DNA from: an uncultured bacterium
GTDB lineage: Bacteria; Cyanobacteriota; Vampirovibrionia; Gastranaerophilales; Gastranaerophilaceae
NCBI GenBank assembly: GCA_900556295.1
Contig: USOK01000098.1
Location: 1 to 6,232 of the forward strand
Direction: 5' to 3'
Length of the DNA: 6,232 bases
A program made the translations under genes and the position numbers. Position 1 is the stretch's first letter, and the number at the start of each line of letters is the position of its first letter. Of this stretch, positions 1 to 5,744 are shown one piece after another. A model generated the notes under the pieces. It was not told the DNA's origin. It saw nothing but the letters and a program-made list of their open reading frames with translations, and ran no database searches.

Positions 1-26
1 AAAATCTAGCGTCCAGCGTAGATTTT
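1..26. terminator. Hairpin at window edge, possible terminator
   Basis: AAAATCTA (1-8) and TAGATTTT (19-26) are perfect inverted repeats around a 10-nt loop. Because the stem itself begins with an A run and ends with a T run, it could terminate transcription in either direction, for example the minus-strand glycosyltransferase transcript or a plus-strand gene lying to the left of the window. The loop contains the direct repeat AGCGT-CC-AGCGT when the last stem bases are included. The flank on the left is not visible, so the T run on the minus strand cannot be judged. Confidence 0.4.
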
Positions 27-30
27 CGTC

Positions 31-123
31 TTATTCAGAATCTATCAATGTTGATATAAGTAATACAAATATCGTTGCCTGAACAATATTATCTCCATAA
101 TAATTTTCGGGTTCAAAATATTT
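31..123 (-). pseudogene. Possible coding remnant without a start
   Basis: On the minus strand a frame runs from just after a TAA at 126-124 to a TAA at 33-31. It reads KYFEPENYYGDNIVQATIF and continues as a hydrophobic stretch ending in LIDSE. The amino-acid mix (acidic N-terminal part, then about 15 hydrophobic residues) looks more protein-like than typical AT-rich noise, and the stop lies only 4 nt before the hairpin at 1-26. The same frame extends upstream through the TAA to an ATG at 159-157 (MGKYKSLRKPF, then stop), overlapping the end of the glycosyltransferase gene. There is no start codon after the stop except internal ones, and no ribosome binding site. It could be the tail of a decayed small membrane protein, or chance. 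I know of no homologue. Confidence 0.2.
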
Positions 124-145
124 TTAAAAAGGCTTTCTTAAACTC

Positions 146-1759
146 TTATATTTTCCCATTGTCAATTTTTTCGATTAGCTCGTTATAAGCTGGATTTGAG
201 GAGTTCTTTGCATAACGAGAAAGACGACGTTTTGCAATCGTTTTCAAAATTTCTTTCTTATCCGGATTTCCTTCTTTCACAAAGAACAACATTGCCTGTT
301 TGCGATGCTCGAATAAATCTTCTTCTGATTGACGTGCCAAAACATCTCCAAATGTTTCAGGACGAGTTTTTCTATCCCATTCATAGAATGGTTTCCCAAT
401 AAAGCAAAATGTTTTTGCATAAGACAAAATGCATGGAGTCCAAGAAACATCTTCATATTTCAAAATACCGAGCGGATGATCTTTAACCATAGATGCCTTA
501 TACAACTTGTTCCAAATCGCACAATTGTAGTACCCCGGAGTGTACATTATTTCAAAATATTTGTCGATATCATGCGGAATATCTTCCATAAACGGTAATT
601 TGCAGTGCACCGTATAACCGTTATCGGTAATCCTGTACAAAGGTGCAATAGCTACATCACAGGCGTTTTTCTCAATAGAACTATACAACTTACTAATCAT
701 ATCAGGTCTAATTATGTCATCATTATCCATAAACGCAATATATTTTCCGTTTGCATTGCTGATACCAACATTTCTAGTATCTGCGACTCCACCGTTTTCT
801 TTGACCAGCGAAACAACATTCGGATAATTTTTTGCATACCAATCGATAATTTTTTGTGTACCATCTGTGCTTCCATCATTTACAATAATAACTTCAAGGT
901 TCGCAAAATCTGAAGCCAAAGCACTGTCAATGCTTCTTGCGATATAATCTTCCGCATTATAAGCAGGAATTATTAGCGAAACATCTGGGTTTTCGTATTT
1001 ACGTAAACTCAATGATACAGGTTTAGATTCTCCGATTATAACTCGACCGTCGCAAGTGTTTACAAACGCTTTTACAATAAATTTCAAACTGCTTTTGTAA
1101 TCACATAGCGGTAAATAATGCCTTAAACCGTCATTTGTTTCAAATATTGGTTTACTTCCATTTTGCGTATAAACCAAAAATCCATCAGCATCACCGTCAA
1201 AATTCCAAGACAAAAACAAATTGTAATTGTAGGATTTGTATATCGTAACAGATTCAAACCTATTACGATTTACCTCAACAACACCAGATGATGCCAAAAA
1301 CTTACGTTTACCGTCTTCATCTTTTTTAAACGGTTTAATCTTAAATTCGTCATCGTCTTTAGCTTCCGCAGTAATAAATCCTGCATCAGAATTTTTACAC
1401 CCGTTAAATCCGATTTCAGGTTCGTCTTTGTATAGTCTATAACCTTGTGCATCAGGCGTTTTGCTGTAGAAAAATTTTACCTCGTTATCATTTTCATGCC
1501 TGTAAACCACGTCAATTTCGTCAAATTTAAACTTATGCCTGCGAGACTCCGCAACAACAACTCCATCTTTTACTGCTTGAACAAAACATTCATTAGCCCC
1601 ATAAGGAACAAGCGAAAACCTTATAGAATTTGTATCGTAAACTTTTGCACATTCATAATAAATTCCATCGCGTTTACAAAAAACTCTGTAATAATCTACT
1701 TTTACATTTTGCCATGAAACAATAATTTTTGTATCTTTTATTTCTACGTTCAAATCCAT
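146..1759 (-). CDS. Family 2 glycosyltransferase with three N-terminal FN3-like modules
   Basis: Predicted cytoplasmic GT-A fold glycosyltransferase that would transfer a sugar from a nucleotide-sugar donor, most likely onto a surface polysaccharide or glycan; donor and acceptor cannot be read from the sequence. Residues here are numbered from the GTG at 1768. The catalytic domain spans about 262-375: it opens with VSLIIPAYNAEDYIARSID, has the nucleotide-binding NDGSTDGT at 297-304, the conserved NGGVADTRNVG at 325-335 and the metal-binding FMDNDD at 346-351. KYEDVSW at 437-443 matches the ED motif expected of the catalytic base. The first ~255 residues form three FN3-like units (about 6-80, 84-168, 172-257) sharing an aromatic core, a GF/GY-x-x-Y strand and a closing ES or SS-x-V strand. 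There is no signal peptide or membrane segment. The start was set at the ATG at 1759 (537 aa) because AAGGTG lies 6 nt upstream; the GTG at 1768 lies inside that ribosome binding site. The GT2 call is firm; the FN3 call rests on pattern only. Confidence 0.9.
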   Translation of the reverse strand: MDLNVEIKDTKIIVSWQNVKVDYYRVFCKRDGIYYECAKVYDTNSIRFSLVPYGANECFVQAVKDGVVVAESRRHKFKFDEIDVVYRHENDNEVKFFYSKTPDAQGYRLYKDEPEIGFNGCKNSDAGFITAEAKDDDEFKIKPFKKDEDGKRKFLASSGVVEVNRNRFESVTIYKSYNYNLFLSWNFDGDADGFLVYTQNGSKPIFETNDGLRHYLPLCDYKSSLKFIVKAFVNTCDGRVIIGESKPVSLSLRKYENPDVSLIIPAYNAEDYIARSIDSALASDFANLEVIIVNDGSTDGTQKIIDWYAKNYPNVVSLVKENGGVADTRNVGISNANGKYIAFMDNDDIIRPDMISKLYSSIEKNACDVAIAPLYRITDNGYTVHCKLPFMEDIPHDIDKYFEIMYTPGYYNCAIWNKLYKASMVKDHPLGILKYEDVSWTPCILSYAKTFCFIGKPFYEWDRKTRPETFGDVLARQSEEDLFEHRKQAMLFFVKEGNPDKKEILKTIAKRRLSRYAKNSSNPAYNELIEKIDNGKI

Positions 1760-1779
1760 ATTCTTCACCTTTTTGGTAT

Positions 1780-1788
1780 ATTATAGCA
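1780..1788 (-). promoter_or_regulatory. Extended -10 promoter of the glycosyltransferase gene
   Basis: Read on the minus strand, TGC-TATAAT gives a perfect -10 hexamer with an extended TGn. The predicted start near 1773 leaves a leader of about 14 nt that carries the AAGGTG ribosome binding site (1771-1766). No good -35 box lies at the right distance, which an extended -10 can tolerate. Confidence 0.55.
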
Positions 1789-1816
1789 GAAATTTTGTAA
1801 ACTAAAATAGTATTTT

Positions 1817-1827
1817 TATATTATAAT
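1817..1827 (+). promoter_or_regulatory. -10 region of the 1847 gene
   Basis: TATATT (1817-1822) and TATAAT (1822-1827) overlap. The first is preceded by TTGTAA (1795-1800) at 16 bp, a plausible -35. The second has a perfect hexamer but places the start almost on the ribosome binding site. The promoter diverges from the glycosyltransferase promoter within a 78-87 bp gap, so the two could share a regulator. Which hexamer is used is not clear. Confidence 0.4.
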
Positions 1828-1846
1828 AAAATCACGGAGGGAAATT

Positions 1847-2191
1847 ATGAAAAAATTTGTTTTGGTTTTAATGCTTTTAGCTTTGGCTACACCTGTTTTA
1901 GCAGAAGAGGTTAACTTAACCCCGAAAAATTCTTTTTCTGGTTTTAACAATAATGGAATTCGTTCTAAATACCCTCAATTAAAAAAGACTGTTTCTGCAT
2001 CAGATATTATTGAAGAACGTAACGACAACAGTATTATGGCGCCAAAATCAGTTCGAGAAATGGGAGTTTCAAGCCCGATGAGCAACGGAAGGACGCCAAT
2101 GACTTACGACCAATTCCCAAAAAATTACGATAGTTCAAACAGCATGATGCTTATGCAAGGCGGAATGCAGAATATGTTTATGGGCTACTAG
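1847..2191 (+). CDS. Small exported protein, Met-rich C-terminus, unknown function
   Basis: I do not recognise this 114-residue protein. Its first 19 residues form a classic Sec signal peptide: MKK, a hydrophobic core of about 13 residues, and ATPVLA followed by EE, giving likely cleavage after Ala19 by signal peptidase I. There is no lipobox cysteine, and the protein has no cysteine at all. The mature chain of about 95 residues is polar, rich in Asn and Ser, and has no further membrane segment, so it should be periplasmic or secreted. The last 16 residues (SMMLMQGGMQNMFMGY) contain six methionines, with two more PM dipeptides shortly before. A strong ribosome binding site, GGAGGG at 1836-1841, lies 5 nt before the ATG and fixes the start. 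It converges on the next gene with a 24-bp gap. Met-x-x-Met runs can bind Cu(I) in known periplasmic proteins, but that is only a possibility here. Confidence 0.8.
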   Translation: MKKFVLVLMLLALATPVLAEEVNLTPKNSFSGFNNNGIRSKYPQLKKTVSASDIIEERNDNSIMAPKSVREMGVSSPMSNGRTPMTYDQFPKNYDSSNSMMLMQGGMQNMFMGY

Positions 2192-2215
2192 ACGAATGTC
2201 TTAACCGTTTTAAGC

Positions 2216-2464
2216 CTACACCGTTCTAGTTCTGTTTTTGCCTTTTGGAAGTTTTTTGTTTGAATAGTAAGGAATTTTTACCGGAGCAGACTCAAACACC
2301 GGAATTGAGCGTTGAATTTCCGGAGCTGACGGAATTGAATAATATGGAACAATTACCATGGAATCACCGTCATAGCGAATTTTATAGTTCATTGTATCTG
2401 CTGATACGGGAGTCAGCATCCCAAATATACACATAATACCTATTAAAATTGAAACTTTTTTCAT
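2216..2464 (-). CDS. Small exported protein with repeated PYYS motif, unknown function
   Basis: An 82-residue protein I do not recognise. The start was set at the ATG at 2464 because AAGGTG (2476-2471) lies 6 nt upstream and because MKKVSILIGIMCIFGML begins a standard Sec signal peptide, with cleavage predicted after PVSA at residue 22. The longer reading frame back to 2494 adds ten residues that would bury the signal peptide and has no ribosome binding site. The mature chain of about 60 residues carries VPYYS (39-43) and IPYYS (64-68), is proline- and tyrosine-rich, and ends in a basic tail (KKLPKGKNRTRTV). It lies 40 nt downstream of the 2897-2505 gene on the same strand and probably shares its transcript. 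The leader and the first mature residues resemble those of that neighbour, suggesting distant common origin. Confidence 0.75.
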   Translation of the reverse strand: MKKVSILIGIMCIFGMLTPVSADTMNYKIRYDGDSMVIVPYYSIPSAPEIQRSIPVFESAPVKIPYYSNKKLPKGKNRTRTV

Positions 2465-2504
2465 AATACACACCTTTTTATAACTACCTTGCAAAAACTT
2501 TTAC

Positions 2505-2897
2505 CTAAGAAAATGGTCTGCCAACATTCTGATGAGGTGGCTGAACATTATCTCCTCCAAAGTTTGGTTTGGGAATTGGCCAGAATGGAGTGAAAACCGT
2601 AGACGTTCCGCCTCTTTTGTTAATATTTCTCCTATTATACTTTGAACAACATTGATAATACGGATAATACCGATTACGTTTATAGTTACAATCACAATCA
2701 CAACCGGAGTTTACAGAAACTTTTTGAGTAGTGTTTTGACTGCTGTAATTATTAGAAGTTGGTTTTGAATTTGGGTAGTAATGAATTGTCGAATTTACAC
2801 CCGTTCTCGGCTGGTACTTTAGTGTTGTTTTAGCCATAACTGGAGAAAACATCGAGATTACTAACATTATTAAAACTAAAATTGAGATTTTTTTCAT
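2505..2897 (-). CDS. Small exported Cys/Tyr-rich protein, unknown function
   Basis: A 130-residue protein I do not recognise. Residues 1-22 are a Sec signal peptide (MKKISILVLIMLVISMF, then SPVMA before Lys23). The mature chain has three parts: an Asn/Ser/Thr-rich stretch (about 30-64); a cysteine centre with CDCDC at 66-70 and CC at 83-84, separated by the basic aromatic NYKRNRYYPYYQ; and a proline-rich tail with FTPFWPIPKPNFGG at 102-115. Five cysteines in 19 residues of an exported chain suggest disulfides or metal binding, but no known domain matches by eye. There is no convincing ribosome binding site in front of the ATG, unlike most genes here. It is divergent from pabB across only 34 bp and probably leads a two-gene unit with the 2464-2216 gene. 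Confidence 0.75.
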   Translation of the reverse strand: MKKISILVLIMLVISMFSPVMAKTTLKYQPRTGVNSTIHYYPNSKPTSNNYSSQNTTQKVSVNSGCDCDCNYKRNRYYPYYQCCSKYNRRNINKRGGTSTVFTPFWPIPKPNFGGDNVQPPHQNVGRPFS

Positions 2898-2925
2898 TTA
2901 CACATACCGCTAATTTTGCTATAGT
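2897..2925 (+). promoter_or_regulatory. Promoter of the pab operon (predicted leaderless)
   Basis: TTTACA (2897-2902) and TATAGT (2920-2925) are each one base off the sigma-70 consensus, spaced exactly 17 bp, with an extended TGC at 2917-2919. The expected start, seven bases after the -10, is 2932, which is the A of the pabB ATG. The 13 bases before that ATG contain no Shine-Dalgarno sequence, in agreement with a leaderless mRNA. The -35 box touches the start codon of the divergent secreted-protein gene (2895-2897). On the minus strand TATAGC (2923-2918) could be the -10 of that gene, so the two promoters may overlap. Confidence 0.65.
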
Positions 2926-2931
2926 AAAATT

Positions 2932-4557
2932 ATGATTATTTTTGGCGAAAAACTTTTTACGAACCCTATAAAAACAATTACTGCTTTTAATTTTGACGAA
3001 CTAAAATTCGCTTTCGCCGAAATCGAGGAATTAAAAAAACAATTCTACATAGTCGGTTATATCCGCTACAATGCTTTTACCAAACAAAGTTCCAATTTCC
3101 CACTTTTGTATTTTGAAGTTTTTAAATCCTATAACATATATAAAACACAAAACACAAAAAAATTGCTACTAAACCCAATTCCATGTGTAAATTTTTGTGA
3201 ATATTCAAATGCTATTAAAAAAATCAAACAAGAAATTGCAAGTGGAAATACTTACGAAGTCAACTATACATACGATTTTGATGTAAAATTTGACGGCAAT
3301 GAACTTGAGCTATTTGATTTTTTGCTAAGTAAACAAAAAACACCTTACAATTTTTATATCAAGAATGAATTTGATACAGTTTTGTCATTTTCACCAGAAT
3401 TGTTTTTTACATTAAAAAACAACCACATTTTAACAAAACCAATGAAAGGCACTATCAAGCGAGGACAAAACGAAAAAGAAGATTTTGAGCTTAAAAACTT
3501 TCTACAAAATGATGAAAAAAATCGTGCTGAAAATGTTATGATTGTTGATCTTTTACGCAACGATCTCGGAAGAATTGCCAAAACCGGTACAGTAAAAGTA
3601 ACTAAACTTTTTGAAATAGAAACACACAAAACTCTTCACCAAATGACTTCACAAATAGAAGCTGACTTGCAAGAAAATACGACACTTTTTAACATATTCA
3701 ATGCAATTTTCCCTTGCGGCTCAATTACCGGAGCACCAAAAATCAGTACGATGAAAGTTATTGCAGATGTTGAAAAAGGCGAAAGAAACATCTATTGCGG
3801 AGCTATCGGAATGGTTTCACCAGAAGAAACCTTGTTTAGTGTGCCTATTAGGATTTTACAAAAACATAGGGGACAAACAAATTTCAAATACCGAGTTGGA
3901 GGGGCAATTGTTTGGGATTCAGAAACACAAAACGAGTGGGAAGAAACATTAACTAAAACAAAATTCTTAAATGACGAATTTCAAATAATTGAAACAATAA
4001 AAGTTGAAAACGGGAAACTCCTATTCGAAAATGAACATTTCGCTAGAATGAAAGAATGCGCCAAACACTTCGGATTTAAATTTTCTCAACCAAAATTCGG
4101 AGAAATAAAAGACGGAATATTTCGTGTACTTTTGAACAAAAACGGCAAAATCAAAACAGAATTAAAAGAAATATCTTCAACCTATACAACTAGAAAAATA
4201 ACTATTTCTCCAATAATTCAAAGTAGCAAAAATGAATTTTTATATTACAAAACGACATACCGCCCTTGGTTTTTTGATTCTTTTCAAAAAATTAGAGATG
4301 GTAAAATTTTTGATGAAATTTTCTTCAACGAAAAAGAAGAACTAACAGAAGGAGCAAGAAGCAATATTATTTTACAAATTAAAGGGAAATTGTATACTCC
4401 GCCTATAAATTGTGGATTGCTAAACGGAATTTACAGACAAAAACTGCTCAATGAAGGGAAATGTACAGAAAAAATCTTGTATAAAACAGATTTGTTATCT
4501 GCAGAAAAAATCTTTTGTATAAACTCAGTCAGAGGAATTGTTGAGGTGGAATTATGA
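2932..4557 (+). CDS. pabB: Fused aminodeoxychorismate synthase component I and aminodeoxychorismate lyase (PabB-PabC)
   Basis: A bifunctional 541-residue cytoplasmic enzyme for para-aminobenzoate synthesis. The PabB half turns chorismate plus ammonia from PabA into 4-amino-4-deoxychorismate; the PabC half, PLP-dependent, eliminates pyruvate to give para-aminobenzoate. Residues 1-90 are a short N-terminal region and about 91-345 the chorismate-binding domain. Visible motifs are PMKGT (170-174), whose Lys172 is the nucleophile position that marks PabB rather than TrpE (Ala there), DLLRNDLGRIA (206-216), GSITGAPK (263-270), GAIGM (290-294) and RVGGAIVWDS (321-330). The lyase half, about 355-540, has LLFENEHFARM (363-373), Lys440 in YYKTTYR as the probable PLP lysine, LTEGARSNI (471-479) and GLLNGIYRQ (495-503). 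The length and layout match other PabB-PabC fusions, such as those of Campylobacter. No ribosome binding site precedes the ATG; the promoter predicts a leaderless mRNA. The stop overlaps pabA by 4 nt (ATGA), implying translational coupling. Confidence 0.93.
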   Translation: MIIFGEKLFTNPIKTITAFNFDELKFAFAEIEELKKQFYIVGYIRYNAFTKQSSNFPLLYFEVFKSYNIYKTQNTKKLLLNPIPCVNFCEYSNAIKKIKQEIASGNTYEVNYTYDFDVKFDGNELELFDFLLSKQKTPYNFYIKNEFDTVLSFSPELFFTLKNNHILTKPMKGTIKRGQNEKEDFELKNFLQNDEKNRAENVMIVDLLRNDLGRIAKTGTVKVTKLFEIETHKTLHQMTSQIEADLQENTTLFNIFNAIFPCGSITGAPKISTMKVIADVEKGERNIYCGAIGMVSPEETLFSVPIRILQKHRGQTNFKYRVGGAIVWDSETQNEWEETLTKTKFLNDEFQIIETIKVENGKLLFENEHFARMKECAKHFGFKFSQPKFGEIKDGIFRVLLNKNGKIKTELKEISSTYTTRKITISPIIQSSKNEFLYYKTTYRPWFFDSFQKIRDGKIFDEIFFNEKEELTEGARSNIILQIKGKLYTPPINCGLLNGIYRQKLLNEGKCTEKILYKTDLLSAEKIFCINSVRGIVEVEL

Positions 4558-5117
4558 TTTTGATAGATAATTATGATTCTTTTACATACAACATTGTACA
4601 ATATTTACAAGAACTTGGAATTAAACCGCAAATTTTTGAAAACGACAAAATTACAATTGCTGAGCTAAAAAAAATCAATTTTAAAAGTATAATCCTTTCT
4701 CCCGGAGCTGGCAATCCAGACTCTGCAGGAATTTCAATGGACGTTATAAAAGAATTCCACAGTAGCAAAAAAATCTTAGGAATATGTCTCGGACATCAAT
4801 GCATAGCCCAATTTTTTGGTGCAAAAGTAATTAAATCCCCAAAACCAACCCACGGCAAAACATCTAAAATAAAAATCATCAACCAATCAAAATTATTCAA
4901 CAACTTACCGAGAGAATTCAACGTAACAAGGTATCATTCCTTGGAAGTTCGAGAAACTTCGCTCCCTCAATCCTTGAAAATAACGGCAATTACGCTAGAC
5001 AAAACAATTATGGCAATTGAACACAAAACCTTGCCAATCTATGGCGTACAATTCCATCCTGAAGCGATTCTAACTCAATTCGGACACGAATTGTTGAAAA
5101 ATTTTATTGAACTCTGA
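4554..5117 (+). CDS. pabA: Aminodeoxychorismate synthase component II, glutamine amidotransferase
   Basis: A 187-residue class I glutamine amidotransferase that hydrolyses glutamine and passes ammonia to PabB. It has the usual length and order: MILIDNYDSFTYN at the N-terminus, SPGAGNPDSAG (49-59) as the oxyanion loop, GICLGHQ (76-82) with nucleophile Cys78, HGKTS (100-104), RYHSLEV (126-132), and QFHPEA (166-171) with the catalytic His168 and Glu170. The loop reads PGAG where PGPG is the common form. By sequence alone PabA and TrpG can be confused, and in some bacteria one protein serves both pathways; the overlap with a PabB that carries the Lys signature, and the absence of trp genes, favour PabA. 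The start is supported by GAGGTGG at 4543-4549, 4 nt upstream and inside the end of pabB. Confidence 0.93.
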   Translation: MILIDNYDSFTYNIVQYLQELGIKPQIFENDKITIAELKKINFKSIILSPGAGNPDSAGISMDVIKEFHSSKKILGICLGHQCIAQFFGAKVIKSPKPTHGKTSKIKIINQSKLFNNLPREFNVTRYHSLEVRETSLPQSLKITAITLDKTIMAIEHKTLPIYGVQFHPEAILTQFGHELLKNFIEL

Positions 5118-5131
5118 TATAAACCTAATTC

Positions 5132-5151
5132 GTCGGCAGAGCAATGCCGAC
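5132..5151. repeat. GC-rich palindrome, possible dispersed repeat
   Basis: GTCGGCA (5132-5138) and TGCCGAC (5145-5151) form a perfect 7-bp stem with a 6-nt loop, GAGCAA. Its base composition is about 60% GC in an otherwise AT-rich gap, which is typical of REP-like intergenic palindromes that recur across a genome. It directly abuts the next hairpin and probably adds to termination downstream of pabA. Whether it is repeated elsewhere cannot be seen in this window; no second copy occurs here. Confidence 0.5.
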
Positions 5152-5172
5152 CTACAATTGGTTGTAGTTTTT
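5152..5172 (+). terminator. Rho-independent terminator of the pab operon
   Basis: CTACAA (5152-5157), a TTGG loop and TTGTAG (5162-5167) form a 6-bp stem followed at once by TTTTT (5168-5172). It lies 34 nt after the pabA stop. Together with the palindrome at 5132-5151 it forms two hairpins in tandem. On the minus strand neither hairpin is followed by a good T run, so it serves the plus strand better. Confidence 0.65.
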
Positions 5173-5188
5173 CTCCTTATTAGATTTT

Positions 5189-5518
5189 TTATTCTTCATC
5201 AATGAAAAACTTAATCATTTTATATATTTTTTCAAGCTTTAAATTGTCTGATTTTACGTTATCCAAACAAGCATAGATATTTTCTAACAACTCTTTTGGA
5301 GATTTAATATGTTCATTTGCAAAAAGTTCTTCCGTTGTAATATCTAGTGATTTCAATATTTTTTCAAGAGTTTCTGCTTTCGGGAAATTTTGTCCAAGCT
5401 CAATATTACTAAGATTTCTCGACGAAATATCAATTAGCTCTGCTAATTGTTCTTGCGTAAGCCCTCTTTTTTTTCGCACTCTTTTTATTTTTTCACCTAA
5501 CTCTTGTTTTAAATTCAT
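5189..5518 (-). CDS. Xre-family helix-turn-helix transcriptional regulator
   Basis: A 109-residue DNA-binding protein. The Cro/CI-type helix-turn-helix fills residues 8-66: IKRVRKKRGLTQEQLAELI is the first part, with TQEQLAELI (21-29) as helix 2 and SSRNLSNIELGQ (32-43) as the recognition helix, followed by the usual FPKAETLEKILKSLDITTEELF. Residues 70-109 are a short charged helical tail, probably for dimerisation; no sensor domain is visible. AAGGAG (5528-5523) lies 4 nt before the ATG. A weak -10 TATATA may lie at 5551-5546. It is convergent with pabA and divergent from the 5745 gene across 226 bp, which suggests control of itself or that gene, but its targets are not known. No toxin partner lies beside it. 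Confidence 0.9.
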   Translation of the reverse strand: MNLKQELGEKIKRVRKKRGLTQEQLAELIDISSRNLSNIELGQNFPKAETLEKILKSLDITTEELFANEHIKSPKELLENIYACLDNVKSDNLKLEKIYKMIKFFIDEE

Positions 5519-5744
5519 AAAACTCCTTATATTACATCATGTTTTTATATAAATTCACCCTGTAATTTCATAATATATTAATTTTTATGAAGCTTAAATG
5601 TCGCTCCATTTCTATATTTTCATATTTTTCTATGTATTACATTGTATTTTCAAGCAATTTCTATTTGGGAATTGTTTTTATAAAAGAGTAAGGGAAATCG
5701 ATTTTCAAAACAGATGATAAAAAATTAAGGAAAAGGGGAAAATT
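5519..5744. other. Divergent intergenic region between the regulator and the basic protein
   Basis: This 226-bp AT-rich gap must hold the promoters of both flanking genes. A perfect 10-bp palindrome, TAATATATTA, lies at 5571-5580 and is a candidate operator, though it is short and in AT-rich DNA. TATAAA at 5679-5684 could be the -10 for the plus-strand gene, with no good -35 box, giving a leader of about 55 nt. AAGGGG at 5733-5738 is the ribosome binding site of the 5745 gene. I saw no RNA gene. Confidence 0.4.

Noticed and set aside
196..1717. Plus-strand ORFs of 68-102 codons across the glycosyltransferase gene
   Set aside because: They are antisense to a gene with clear GT2 motifs, lack ribosome binding sites and have cysteine- and isoleucine-heavy compositions typical of reverse-strand shadows.
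1760..1768. GTG start for the glycosyltransferase
   Set aside because: The GTG is part of the AAGGTG ribosome binding site of the ATG at 1759.
2200..2214. CTTAA/TTAAG hairpin between the convergent secreted-protein genes
   Set aside because: Only 5 AT-rich base pairs with no T run on either strand; too weak to call a terminator.
2465..2494. Ten-residue N-terminal extension of the 2464-2216 gene
   Set aside because: It would place charged residues before the signal peptide and has no ribosome binding site; the internal ATG has AAGGTG at 6 nt.
2501..2701. 66-codon minus-strand ORF with Ile/Val-rich start
   Set aside because: It overlaps the Cys-rich secreted protein in another frame on the same strand, which has a signal peptide and a better coding pattern.
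2932..4557. Anthranilate synthase (TrpE) identity
   Set aside because: The key position is Lys in PMKGT rather than Ala, the N-terminal tryptophan-binding region is short, and a PabC half is fused on.
5587..5691. 34-codon plus-strand ORF in the regulator's upstream gap
   Set aside because: No ribosome binding site, and a composition dominated by Phe, Tyr, Ile and Ser as expected from AT-rich noise.
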